Below, in pieces: positions 51,818 to 60,979 of a stretch of DNA of 64,000 nt (the first letter of the stretch is position 1; the number at the start of each line of letters is the position of its first letter). Position numbers and translations under genes: made by a program. The notes under the pieces were generated by a model, which did no database searches, was not told where the DNA came from, and worked only from the letters and a program-made list of their open reading frames with translations. Source of the DNA: JAJECS01 sp965243625 (lineage in GTDB: Bacteria > Chloroflexota > UBA11872); the NCBI GenBank assembly GCA_965243625.1, contig CBDEVI010000002.1, positions 2,542,001-2,606,000 on the forward strand, written 5' to 3'.

Positions 51818-54055
51818 TTGACGCGGCGCGAGGCGTGCGCCGGGGCACGGAGGGCCGGACCGATCGATCAGGCGCTCTGGCTGCTTGCACTGGTCGCGTT
51901 CGCCGTGCTGGGGGTGCCCTGGGCGCGCCTGGCCTTCGGACGGCTGACCACCCGCGGACTCGCGCTCGCCGCCCCCGTCGGCTTCTTCCTGTTTCACTAC
52001 GTCGCCTGGCTCGGGCTGTTCACCGGCTGGTTCCGCAACGGCCCCACCTACGCCTGGGCCGCGCTCGCGGTCTTCGCGGCCGCGACGGCGGTGCTGGCCT
52101 GGGTCATGCGGGCCGACCTGCGCGAGCTTTGGCCGCGGCGGCGTCTCTGGGTCTGGGGCGTGGCGGCGCTCCTCGTCGCCTACGGCGTCGGGGTGGGGAT
52201 GCGCTGGCTCAACCCCGAGATCGCCGGCACCGAAAAGCCCATGGACCTCGCGCTGCTCAGCGCCACCATGCGCAGCACCGCCTTCCCACCGCTCGACCCG
52301 TGGTTCGCGGGCGGGACGATCAACTATTACTACTTGGGCTACTCGATGGGCGGCGCGCTGGCGCACCTGGCCGGCGCCTCGCCCGCCGTCGCCTACAACA
52401 CCTACCTCGCCACGCTGCTGGCCCTGCTGGTGGTCGGCGTCGGCTCGGCGGCCTACGACCTGGCCGCCATGCTCGGCGCCGGGCCGCGGCGCGCGCTGCG
52501 GGCGGCGGTCGGGTCGGTGCTCGTCGGGGTCGTCGCCGGAAACCTGGCGATCACGCGCGCGGTGGTGACCGAGGAGTTTCGCGGCCAGACGGGCTTCTGG
52601 CCGGGGATCGGGTGGAACGCCTCGCGCGTCATCGAGCGACAGCCGGTCGACGGCGTGGCCGACAAGACGATCAACGAGTTCCCGGCCTTCTCCTTCATCC
52701 TCGGCGACCTCCACCCCCACGTGATGGCGTTGCCCTTCACCGTCGTGGCCGCCGGCCTGGCCCTGCAGGGCATCGCGGTCTGGTGGCGGCCCGATGGCGT
52801 CAAGGGCTGGACGTCGTGGGTCGGCTCGCTGCTCGCGGGACTCTTGGTCGGCGGCCTCTACGGGCTGAATGCGTGGGATCTGCCGACCTACCTCGTCCTC
52901 GTCATCGGCGCGGCCTTCCTGGCGCACCTGGCGGGGCCGGGGACTCGCGCCTGGGGCCGAATGCTGGCCCACGTCGCATTGCTCGTCGTGGCGGCGGCCG
53001 TCGCCTGGCTGCCATACAGCCTGAACGTCACCCTGCTCAGCGAGGGACTGGGGGTGGTGCCCACACGCACGCTGGCGCTGCACTTTCTGCAGGTGTTCGG
53101 CCTGCTGGGACTGCTCGCCGTGGGCGGGCTGGGTGCGCTGCTGGCCGATGGCTCGCGGTCGACGCGCGCCTGGCTCGGCGCGAGCCTGGTCGTCGCAGCG
53201 CTGGCCGTGCTGGTCACGGGTGGAGAAATCGTGGGAGTCCTGCTCGTCGTGCTGGCCCTTGCGGCGGCGGTGATGGCGCGCCGGCAAACCGCGCTGGGCC
53301 CGTTTGCCCTGGGCCTTCTGGTTGCGGCTGCGGTCGGCCTGATGCTGGTGGTCGAACTGGTGCATGTGGACGACTTCTTCGGACCGCCCTATGTCCGCAT
53401 GAACACCGTGTTCAAGGTGCACTACCAAGCCTGGGCGTTGCTGGCGATTGCCGCGGGTCCGGCGCTGCTGGTCACCTGGCGCAAGCTCTCCGACGCCGGC
53501 GGCGCAGGGTGGGCGGTGGTCCGCGCCGGCTATGCCAGCGTGGTCGCGGTGCTGCTGGTGCTGGCGCTCAGCTACTCCGCGGTCGCCCTGCGCGACAAGG
53601 CGGCCGACAGCGACGTCAGCGGCACGATTGACGGGCTGGCGCTGGCCGAGAGTCTCTACGCCGACGATCTGGCCGCGGCGCGCTGGCTGGCGCGAAACGC
53701 GGGCGACGCGGCCGTCGTTCTGGAAGCGCCGGGTACTCCGTACAGTGAGATGTCACGCATCGCAACGTGGTCGGGCGTGCCGACCGTAATCGGCTGGACG
53801 CAGCATGAGCAGCTCTGGCGCGGGAGCATTCCCGAGATCGGCGAGCGCGCCGAGGACGTCGATCGAATCTATGCGGCGGCGGACGCCGCGGAAGCCCTGC
53901 AACTCATGCGCCGGTACGGCGTGACGCACGTGGTGTTCGGTCGCATCGAGCGGGCGCGCTACGACGCGGAGGCGGCGTCTCGCCTCCGCGCCTACCTCGA
54001 GCCCGTGGCGCAGTTTGGCGGCACCACGATCTTCGCGGGTCCGGCGGCTCCGTGA
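51818..54055 (+). CDS. DUF2298 (Chlor_Arch_YYY) integral membrane protein
   Basis: A 745-residue protein with about 14-16 hydrophobic segments. The diagnostic motif of the YYY family is clear: FPPLDPWFAGGTINYYYLGYSMGG, followed by INEFPAFSFILGDLHPHVMALPF and GLNAWDLPTYLVL. The C-terminal 150 residues are soluble, with ARWLARNAGDAAVVLEAPG and YGVTHVVFG. The family is found mainly in Chloroflexi and Archaea and is thought to be related to membrane glycosyltransferases, but its activity is unknown. The only in-frame start is the TTG at 51818. It overlaps the next gene by GTGA. Confidence 0.9.
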   Translation: MTRREACAGARRAGPIDQALWLLALVAFAVLGVPWARLAFGRLTTRGLALAAPVGFFLFHYVAWLGLFTGWFRNGPTYAWAALAVFAAATAVLAWVMRADLRELWPRRRLWVWGVAALLVAYGVGVGMRWLNPEIAGTEKPMDLALLSATMRSTAFPPLDPWFAGGTINYYYLGYSMGGALAHLAGASPAVAYNTYLATLLALLVVGVGSAAYDLAAMLGAGPRRALRAAVGSVLVGVVAGNLAITRAVVTEEFRGQTGFWPGIGWNASRVIERQPVDGVADKTINEFPAFSFILGDLHPHVMALPFTVVAAGLALQGIAVWWRPDGVKGWTSWVGSLLAGLLVGGLYGLNAWDLPTYLVLVIGAAFLAHLAGPGTRAWGRMLAHVALLVVAAAVAWLPYSLNVTLLSEGLGVVPTRTLALHFLQVFGLLGLLAVGGLGALLADGSRSTRAWLGASLVVAALAVLVTGGEIVGVLLVVLALAAAVMARRQTALGPFALGLLVAAAVGLMLVVELVHVDDFFGPPYVRMNTVFKVHYQAWALLAIAAGPALLVTWRKLSDAGGAGWAVVRAGYASVVAVLLVLALSYSAVALRDKAADSDVSGTIDGLALAESLYADDLAAARWLARNAGDAAVVLEAPGTPYSEMSRIATWSGVPTVIGWTQHEQLWRGSIPEIGERAEDVDRIYAAADAAEALQLMRRYGVTHVVFGRIERARYDAEAASRLRAYLEPVAQFGGTTIFAGPAAP

Positions 54056-55779
54056 CCGGCGAGCAGACCGTCCAGGTTGGCAGATCGGACGAGATTCGCG
54101 CCTGGCTGGCGGGTCCCGCGGGCTTCGGGCTGAGCCGCGGCGAGGTGCTGCTGTACCTCGCGATTCTGGCGCTGGCGGCCGGACTGCGGTTCTACGACCT
54201 CGGCGAGCGGACCTTCCACCACGACGAGGCCATCCACGCCAAGGAATCCGTGGAGATGATCCGCGGCAAGCAGTACCGCTACGACCCGGCCTATCACGGA
54301 CCGCTGCTCTACTTCACCAACACCGTGTTCTTCATGGCGGTGGGCCACGACGACGTGACGGCGCGCGTGATCCCGGCCCTGGTCGGCGTGGCGACGGTGG
54401 CGGCGCTTGTCTTGCTGCGTCCCGAGCTTGGCCGTTTCGGCACGCCGCTGGCCATGACGGCCATGACGTTCTCGACGGCGTTCCTCTACTACTCGCGGTT
54501 CGTTCGCAACGACATCTACGTCGCGCTGTTCACCCTCGTCCTCGTTGGGGCGCTGGTGCGCTATATGGCCCAGCCGCGTCGCCGCTGGATCTACATCGCC
54601 TGGGTCGCGCTGGGGCTCTCATTCGTGACCAAGGAGAACACCTACATCCACGGTGTGCTGCTGGTCGGACTGCTGGCCGCATTCGCCCTCGTGGCGTGGG
54701 CCGCGGCGCGCCGTCCGTCGCGGAAGGCTTCGCCGGTGGTGGGCGCGATTCACTCGGCCATGACCCACCTGCGCCGCGACGCCGAGCACCTCGTCTACGG
54801 CTTCCTCGTCTTCGTGCTCATTGCGTTCCTCTTCTACACCTCGTTTCTGACCAATCTCACCGGGTTTCGCGACGCCTTCGTCGACTCGGTCGACTATTGG
54901 GCCGCGGTGCACGAGTCCGAGCGCGTCAACCAGCCGTGGTTCTACTACCCGATGTTTCTCCTGGTCTACGAGCCGTTCGCGTTGCTGGTGGGCGCGTTCG
55001 CGCTTTCCCGCCTGTCCACGGCGCGCACGCCGCTGCCCTGGATCCTGGCCCTGTGGGGCGTCGTCGGCATGGGCATCTATTCGACGCTCGGCGAGAAGGC
55101 CCCCTGGCTGGTGCTCCACGTGATGTGGCCCTTCCTGGTGCTGGCGAGCTGGTACGCCGGACGGCGGCTGGAAGCGGGCCAGCCGACCGTGCTGCGCGCC
55201 GCCATGGCCGTGATGGTCGTCGGTCTGTTCGCCTGGACCGTGCGCTTCGGCGTGCCGACCACCTACGAACGCGGAGACGTGCCCATAGACTTCGTCATGT
55301 ATGTGCAGACCGCGCCGGACGCGCTGAAAGGCGTCGCCGCCATCGAGGCCTCCGGCCAGGCCACCGGAGACGCCAACTATGTGCGGGCGGTGGTCGAGAA
55401 TGAGTTTGCCTGGCCGCTGGCGTGGTACTTGCGGAACTACCCGAACATCGCCTATGAGAAGGAAGTGACGTTGGAGGAGGCGCTGAGTTCCCAAGTCGTG
55501 CTGCTGAAGAAAGAAACGTCGGCGCACCTGCGCCTGGATACCCACGGCTATTCCTCCGAGGTTCTGCCGCTGCGGCGTTGGTTCCCCGAGTTCGCCTACC
55601 GCGGCTGGACGATCGGGTTTCTGGGCAATTTCCTCAACGATCCCAAGGCCCGCCAGACCTTTTGGGAGTGGCTCGTCCTGCGCGAGCGGACGCCGGTGCC
55701 CATCGGCAGCTTCGACTACGTGTTGCACATTCGCGACGACGTGCCGCCCCTCCAGCCCGTCGGCGAGGCGATCAAGTGA
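54052..55779 (+). CDS. Agl23-type (TIGR03663) membrane glycosyltransferase-like protein
   Basis: A 575-residue polytopic membrane protein with about 10 hydrophobic segments. The N-terminal loop LRFYDLGERTFHHDEAIHAKESVEM and DPAYHGPLLYFTNTVFF are the signature of the family called flippase activity-associated protein Agl23, related to GT39/ArnT-type enzymes that use lipid-linked sugars; the Asp-Glu in HHDEA is the likely catalytic acidic pair. The C-terminal 190 residues are a soluble domain. It is the middle gene of an overlapping trio with DUF2298 and an FAD oxidoreductase. Confidence 0.88.
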   Translation: MTGEQTVQVGRSDEIRAWLAGPAGFGLSRGEVLLYLAILALAAGLRFYDLGERTFHHDEAIHAKESVEMIRGKQYRYDPAYHGPLLYFTNTVFFMAVGHDDVTARVIPALVGVATVAALVLLRPELGRFGTPLAMTAMTFSTAFLYYSRFVRNDIYVALFTLVLVGALVRYMAQPRRRWIYIAWVALGLSFVTKENTYIHGVLLVGLLAAFALVAWAAARRPSRKASPVVGAIHSAMTHLRRDAEHLVYGFLVFVLIAFLFYTSFLTNLTGFRDAFVDSVDYWAAVHESERVNQPWFYYPMFLLVYEPFALLVGAFALSRLSTARTPLPWILALWGVVGMGIYSTLGEKAPWLVLHVMWPFLVLASWYAGRRLEAGQPTVLRAAMAVMVVGLFAWTVRFGVPTTYERGDVPIDFVMYVQTAPDALKGVAAIEASGQATGDANYVRAVVENEFAWPLAWYLRNYPNIAYEKEVTLEEALSSQVVLLKKETSAHLRLDTHGYSSEVLPLRRWFPEFAYRGWTIGFLGNFLNDPKARQTFWEWLVLRERTPVPIGSFDYVLHIRDDVPPLQPVGEAIK

Positions 55780-57101
55780 AAATCGCCATCGTCGGAGCCG
55801 GGATCACCGGGCTCACCCTGGCCTACCTGCTCCGAAAGCGCGGGCACGCGGTGGAGGTGTTCGAGGCCGGCGGCGCGCCCGGCGGGGAGTTGGCGACGGT
55901 GGAGGTCGGCGGCGAGCCAATCGAGCGCTTCTATCACCACCTGTTCACCCACGACCGGTTCATGATCGGGCTGTGCGAGGAGCTCGGCATCGCGGATCGG
56001 CTGGACTGGCACGAGCCGCTGATGGGCTTCTACGCCGGCGAGCGGGTGCATCCGTTCACCTCGCCGCTCGATCTGCTGCGCTTTGGGCACCTGTCGCTGC
56101 CGGCGCGCGTGCGGCTCGGCCTCGGAACCGTCCTCCTGCAGCGCCGCCGCAGCTACGCCGCGTTCGAGGACCGGACGGCAGCCGAGGTGATGCCGCGCTA
56201 CACCGGGCGCGAAGCCTTCGAGAAGATCTTCCGACCGCTCCTTGAGGCCAAGTTCGACCGCCACTGGGAAGGCGTGTCGATGGCCTGGATGTGGGCCCGC
56301 CTGATGTCCCGCGCCCGCACCCGCACGCCCGACAAGCGCCGCGAACGTCTGGGCTACTTTCGCGGCGGGTTCCGCGTCGTGGTGGACGCGCTGGCGCGCA
56401 CGATCACCGAACGCGGGGCGGCGCTGCATCTGCGCTCGCCGGTCCAGGAGGTCACCATCGGATCGCCCGGGGCGCCCGCGCTGCGGGTCGGCGGCCAGGC
56501 CGTGGACGCCGACGCCGTGGTCGCGACCGTGGGCCTGCCGATCATCCGGCGCATCCTGCCCGAGGAGCGCCGCGACTTCACCAACTCCCTGGCGGCCACG
56601 AATTACGTGGGCGCCTGCGTGGTGCTGATGGAGATCGAGCGCCAGCTTTCGGAGTACTACTGGACCAACATCGGCGACCGCAGCCTCCCCTTCGCCGGGC
56701 TGATCGAGCACACCAACATGGTCGAGCGCGAGCGCTACGGCGGGCAGCGGCTGCTCTACGTGAGCAACTACCTGCCGCCCGAGCATGAGTTCTTCCACAT
56801 CGACGACGACGCCCTCATCGACCGCTTCGTCGAGCCGATTCAGCGGGTCTTCCCGCGCTTCGCGCGCGAGCAGATTGGGCGCTCCTGGGTCTCGCGCGAT
56901 CCCGTGGCGCAGCCGGTGATCGCGGCCGGCTACCAGCGTCGCAAGCCGGCCTATCGCTCACCGATTCCCGGCTTCTACATCTGCAACACGTCGCAGATCT
57001 ACCCCGAGGACCGCGGCACCAACTACAACGTGCGCATCGCCCGCGAGTGCCTGGAGGTGCTCGACGGCGACGCGGCCGAGCTGACGCGCCGCGAGCCTTA
57101 G
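55776..57101 (+). CDS. FAD/NAD(P)-binding amine-oxidase-fold protein
   Basis: A 441-residue flavoprotein with the dinucleotide motif IAIVGAGITGLTLAYLLRKRGHAVEVFEA at the N-terminus, then ERFYHHLFTHD, a fold like protoporphyrinogen oxidase and UDP-galactopyranose mutase, and a C-terminal FAD contact region with SQIYPEDRGTNYNVRIA. The GTG at 55776 overlaps the Agl23 stop (GTGA), so it is the third gene of a tight operon. A sugar- or lipid-modifying role is plausible from the two membrane partners, but nothing shows the substrate. Confidence 0.88.
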   Translation: MKIAIVGAGITGLTLAYLLRKRGHAVEVFEAGGAPGGELATVEVGGEPIERFYHHLFTHDRFMIGLCEELGIADRLDWHEPLMGFYAGERVHPFTSPLDLLRFGHLSLPARVRLGLGTVLLQRRRSYAAFEDRTAAEVMPRYTGREAFEKIFRPLLEAKFDRHWEGVSMAWMWARLMSRARTRTPDKRRERLGYFRGGFRVVVDALARTITERGAALHLRSPVQEVTIGSPGAPALRVGGQAVDADAVVATVGLPIIRRILPEERRDFTNSLAATNYVGACVVLMEIERQLSEYYWTNIGDRSLPFAGLIEHTNMVERERYGGQRLLYVSNYLPPEHEFFHIDDDALIDRFVEPIQRVFPRFAREQIGRSWVSRDPVAQPVIAAGYQRRKPAYRSPIPGFYICNTSQIYPEDRGTNYNVRIARECLEVLDGDAAELTRREP

Positions 57102-57451
57102 GCGCCGGCAGATGCCAGACGGTGCGCGACTCGCGCTGTCGCAAGACTTCAGCCGCCGGGGCTGCGGCTGAACGCCACCTGTAGGGGCGCCCCTAGTGGG
57201 CGCCCTTGGGGCCGCCGGGCCTCTCGTCGGACGTAGGGGCGGGTTTCAAACCCGCCCGTCCTTGCGCAACCCTTCGTCATTCCCGCGAAGGCGGGAATCC
57301 ACCCTTCCTTGAACCTGGGGGCGGACAGGATGCGCCCGGTAATCCCCAAGTCCGGGTGGATTTTGCAAAGGTCTCTTGATGGGAAAGGGTGCGGGTGACC
57401 GGCGCCGTCGACGCAAACAGCCGACGACGGTCAGGCCAAGCCTCCAATCCC
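57102..57451. repeat. Gap with palindromic repeats of families C and B
   Basis: This 350-bp gap between convergent genes holds an imperfect GTAGGGGCGCCCCTA-type inverted repeat near 57181-57195, a family C palindrome at 57237-57257 and a family B hairpin at 57274-57302. No gene is supported in the rest. Confidence 0.7.
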
Positions 57452-58204
57452 TCACCCGTTCTCCAGCAGCCGCAGCCGCCCAGACCCGCCCAACTCCGGC
57501 ACCGCCGACGAAGCGTCCACCACGGCGCAATACGGAACGTCCTCCCAAAGCCCTACGCCGACCAGCGCCTGCGCGCTTTGCGACTCCGCCAGCGCCGCCT
57601 CCGGGTCCGGCCGCGCCTCCGCCACCCGCAGCGCCACGATCGCCGTCTCGTCGAGCTCGACCTCCGGCTGAAGCTCCAGGATGCGCGCCACGATGGCCCC
57701 CGCCGTGTAGACGTCGTCGAGGGCCAGCGTTCCCTCCTTGCCCGCGCACACCACGGTCATTGATCCGCCCGCCCCCGCTTCTTGCACAAGTCTTCGCGCA
57801 ACGGCATCCCGGTTGCGCAGCGCCCCCACCAGTGTCTTTCGGGCCGTCGACCAGCGGCGCAAGGCATTGGTGCCGTTGGTGGTGACGAAGATCGCCCGCC
57901 GGCCCGAATAGGCGCCGGCGGCCACTTCCCGCGGCGAGTTGCCGAAGTCGTAGCCCTCGGGCCGAAGTCCGCCCTGCTCGCCACCGAGCAGCACGCCGGA
58001 TCCAAGGCGCGGCGCCGCCGCCCGGGCTGCCGCATGGTCGGCTGCCAGCCAGACCTCGGGATCGCCGGACCCGGCCAGCTCAACAAGCGTGGTGGAGGCC
58101 CGAATCACGTCCACCACCGCGCACACGCCGACCGGATCGGGCGCGATGACCTCCGGCAGCAACGCCACGCGCAGCCGCGCCACGGCGGAGGCGGGGCTCG
58201 TCAC
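57452..58204 (-). CDS. comB: 2-phosphosulfolactate phosphatase (ComB family)
   Basis: A 250-residue ComB-family protein. In methanogens ComB hydrolyses 2-phosphosulfolactate in coenzyme M synthesis; bacterial members are common and often of unknown role. The signature VCAVVDVIRASTTLVELAGSG is near the N-terminus, followed by GGEQGGLRPEGYDFGNSP, FVTTNGTNALRRW, GALRNRDAVAR and CAGKEGTLALDDVYTAGAI, all in family order. The GTG at 58202-58204 is the start. It stands alone on the minus strand. No other coenzyme M gene is in the window. Confidence 0.93.
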   Translation of the reverse strand: MTSPASAVARLRVALLPEVIAPDPVGVCAVVDVIRASTTLVELAGSGDPEVWLAADHAAARAAAPRLGSGVLLGGEQGGLRPEGYDFGNSPREVAAGAYSGRRAIFVTTNGTNALRRWSTARKTLVGALRNRDAVARRLVQEAGAGGSMTVVCAGKEGTLALDDVYTAGAIVARILELQPEVELDETAIVALRVAEARPDPEAALAESQSAQALVGVGLWEDVPYCAVVDASSAVPELGGSGRLRLLENG

Positions 58205-58472
58205 TTGCCGGAGCGCACGGTGTGCGATCTGGGAGGGCGCATGTCTCCCGAAAGTAGCGGATGGGAGATTGGCGGGTGATTTGGTGCGCGCGTCGTGCCG
58301 ATCAGCAGGCCGTCGAGCAACTGGTGACCACCCTCGGGGCGTATAGCGCCAGCGTGATGGCTTATGTAGTATTCGCTACGAAACGGCACCTGTGCTTGGC
58401 TTGGCCGGAAGCTGGCACACTCCGTCGTGACCACGCCGCCGACATCACAGCCAAACCTGGAGGCAAGCGCCA

Positions 58473-59366
58473 ATGTTGAGTCCCGCTGCCCGAATCCTCG
58501 TTCCCTCCGGTTGGCGGCCTCGAATGCGCCGGCGCATGTTTCATGGCGGCCTGTCGCTGCTGGTCATCGGCTGTTTGGCCGTTGCCGCCTTCGCCTGCGG
58601 TGAGTCCGAGTCGGAGTCTGCGCCGACCCCGGAGGCCGCGCCCGCCCAGGCGGCCGCAGCCACCGCCGCTCCTGAACCAACCGCAGCCCCCACCCCAACC
58701 CCTGCTCCGACGCCAACCCCAACGCCGACTCCCGCCCCTACGCCCACGCCCACGCCGACGCCGCTAACCGAGGCCGACGTCCTCCAGCGCGCGGGGGCGG
58801 TGATGAGCGCTGCCAAGACGTTCGACTTCTCGCTGACGCATGAGGTGGGCACCAGCGAGTTCCTGCCCGGGCTGGCGGTCGAGGAGGTGAAGGGCCAACT
58901 GGAGATTCCCGACAAGCTGAGCGTGGAGTTTTCCGGCCTCTTTGGCGACATCCCCATCCAGGTCGAACTCATCAAGATCGGTGACCTGCACTACATCACC
59001 AACCCGCTCACGGGAGTGTGGGAAGAGGTCCCGGCGGCGAACTCGCCAGTCGGTTTCTTCAGGCCCGAGGAGGGGATTGCCGCGGTGATGACGTCTATCG
59101 ACGCCACCTTCGACGGCCCCGAGGGCGACGTCTTCAGCCTCTCGGGAACCCTGCCCGCCAGTGCCTTCGCGGCGCTGATCGGCGACACGCTCGAGGACTC
59201 CGTCGTCGACGTGAACATCGAGATCGATGCCGACAGCTTCCATCTGACCAAGATCCGGTTCGCCGGACAGGTCAGCCCGCTCGACGACCCAAGCGTCGTG
59301 CGAATTGTCGAGCTGTCGCGGTTCGACGAGTCCGTCTCGATCGAGGCCCCCGACACCGGTTCCTAA
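58473..59366 (+). CDS. LppX/LprAFG-like lipoprotein with Thr-Pro linker
   Basis: A 297-residue secreted lipoprotein. A signal peptide at about residues 18-41 (RRRMFHGGLSLLVIGCLAVAAF) ends in an AFAC lipobox-like site, followed by a long linker of Thr-Pro and Ala-Pro repeats (about 50-98), typical of Chloroflexi surface proteins. The rest is a beta-rich domain like LppX/LprG (AKTFDFSLTHEVG, LSVEFSGLFGDIPIQVELIKIGDLHYITNP, GVWEEVP), which binds lipids in Actinobacteria. The ATG at 58473 has GGAGG about 9 bp upstream. It is monocistronic; the 268-bp gap before it holds no clear gene. Confidence 0.87.
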   Translation: MLSPAARILVPSGWRPRMRRRMFHGGLSLLVIGCLAVAAFACGESESESAPTPEAAPAQAAAATAAPEPTAAPTPTPAPTPTPTPTPAPTPTPTPTPLTEADVLQRAGAVMSAAKTFDFSLTHEVGTSEFLPGLAVEEVKGQLEIPDKLSVEFSGLFGDIPIQVELIKIGDLHYITNPLTGVWEEVPAANSPVGFFRPEEGIAAVMTSIDATFDGPEGDVFSLSGTLPASAFAALIGDTLEDSVVDVNIEIDADSFHLTKIRFAGQVSPLDDPSVVRIVELSRFDESVSIEAPDTGS

Positions 59367-59461
59367 GGAGCCCGTGGTCCACGGAGCACGGCCCCGAGGG
59401 AAGGCCATGAGCGCGGGTCGAGCCGGCGTTGGTCGGCTTTGGCAGCCGGCGAGGCCATAGC

Positions 59462-60979
59462 GTGTTCCGCGTATCGCCGTACATCGCTCTCATCCCGGTC
59501 TGTTTAGGGGTCTTCGTCGCCGCCGACGACCAGACGGTGATGGTGACGGTGCTGCCGGACATCATGTTCGATTTCCGGATTCCGCCCATCGAGCTCGACT
59601 ACGCCTCGTGGACCATCACCGCCTACCTGCTGGGCTACGTGGCCGCCATGCCCTTGATCGGCAGCATGTCCGACGCTTTCGGCCACCGCCGCATGTTCGC
59701 AATCGCCACCGTGTTTTTCATGCTCTGCTCGGTGGTAGCCGCCCTCTCGCCCAGCCTGCCGTTCCTCATCGGCATCAGGGTTTTCCAGGCCGTGGGCGCC
59801 GGCGCCATGCTGCCGATCGCAATCGCGGTTGTCGGCGACCTGTTCCCCCGGGGCAGCCGCGGCCTCGCGCTCGGCATCGTGGGCGGCTCGGCGGAGGCGG
59901 GGGGCGTCATCGGTCCGCTCTGGGGCGGCCTGGTCGCGCGCTTCCTCGACTGGCCCTGGGTGTTCTGGATGAACCTCCCGCTCGGCGCGCTCGTCCTAAT
60001 CGCTCTCTTTCTGCTCCTGGGCCCGAGCCCGAGGTTCAAGTCGTCGCTTGACTACGTCGGCGGGTTTTTCATCGCCGTGGCCCTGGCGTCCCTCACGCTT
60101 GCGCTTTCGCGCATCGATCGGCTGGACCTGGGAATGCTCGGGCTCCTGGCGCTCACGGCCGTGGCCATGATCGCCTTCATCTACCGCCAGCGGACGGCGG
60201 CGGTCACCCTGCTGCCCAACTCGATGTTTCGCAGCCGCACCGTCGTGATGGCCAACGTCGCCCATTTGATGGTCGGCGTGTCGCTGATCATCGGCATGGT
60301 CACCATTCCCATCATGACCACCTATCTGATCGGCCACTCGCCGCTCGAAGGCGGACTCCGGCTCATGCGCATGACGGTGGCGATGCCGTTCGGAGCGGTT
60401 CTTGGCGGGCTGGCCTGCCAGCGCATCGACTACCGCATCCCGAGCGTGATCGGCCTGATCCTCGTGGCCATCGGCTACGCCTTCATGACCACCTGGGACC
60501 TGAGCGTGGCCGATCCCCAGCTCACCATCCACCTTGCGCTCGCCGGCCTCGGCTTCGGCTTCCTCATCGCACCCATAGCCCTGGGCGCCACGGAGCCCGT
60601 GGGCCACGGCGACCGCGGCTCCGCGGCCGCCGCGGTCACGTCCATGCGGCTGGTGGGCATGACGCTCGGACTCGCGGCGATCACGGCCTGGGGATCCCAG
60701 CGCTTCTCACTGCTCGTGGCCGGCATCCCCATGCCCGTGCCCCAGGAGGGCGAGGCGATCGAGGTCTCTCGGCAACGAGTCGCCGAGTTCCAGGAGACTC
60801 TCACCAACATCGGCATGGACGTATTCGTCACGTTCTTCGCGGTCGCAGCCGTCGTCGCCGCCCTGGGCATCCTCCCCGCCATTCTCATGACCTGGAACCG
60901 CACCCGCAGCCGCGAGATCGAGGACTCGGAAGCGGGCGACCCGAAGCCGGAGGTCCCGCGCCACCCCCAGACGGCGTGA
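59462..60979 (+). CDS. DHA2-type MFS transporter (14 TMS)
   Basis: About 505 residues with 14 predicted membrane segments. It starts VSPYIALIPVCLGVFVAADDQTVMVTVLPDIM (the D-x-T-V-x-x-A-L-P-like motif of DHA2 pumps), has GSMSDAFGHRRMFA (motif A) and GIVGGSAEAGGVIGPLWGGLV (motif C of antiporters). Such proteins export drugs or other small molecules. The frame is open to a TTG at 59429; the GTG at 59462 is more natural. Its stop overlaps the start of the RecQ-like gene (GTGA), so it is transcribed with it. Confidence 0.88.
   Translation: MFRVSPYIALIPVCLGVFVAADDQTVMVTVLPDIMFDFRIPPIELDYASWTITAYLLGYVAAMPLIGSMSDAFGHRRMFAIATVFFMLCSVVAALSPSLPFLIGIRVFQAVGAGAMLPIAIAVVGDLFPRGSRGLALGIVGGSAEAGGVIGPLWGGLVARFLDWPWVFWMNLPLGALVLIALFLLLGPSPRFKSSLDYVGGFFIAVALASLTLALSRIDRLDLGMLGLLALTAVAMIAFIYRQRTAAVTLLPNSMFRSRTVVMANVAHLMVGVSLIIGMVTIPIMTTYLIGHSPLEGGLRLMRMTVAMPFGAVLGGLACQRIDYRIPSVIGLILVAIGYAFMTTWDLSVADPQLTIHLALAGLGFGFLIAPIALGATEPVGHGDRGSAAAAVTSMRLVGMTLGLAAITAWGSQRFSLLVAGIPMPVPQEGEAIEVSRQRVAEFQETLTNIGMDVFVTFFAVAAVVAALGILPAILMTWNRTRSREIEDSEAGDPKPEVPRHPQTA

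Noticed and set aside
51812..53428. 538-codon minus-strand ORF
   Set aside because: Antisense to the DUF2298 gene, His/Gln/Arg-rich, no domain.
58261..58479. 72-codon ORF before the lipoprotein gene
   Set aside because: No recognisable family, no ribosome binding site, and it overlaps the lipoprotein start.
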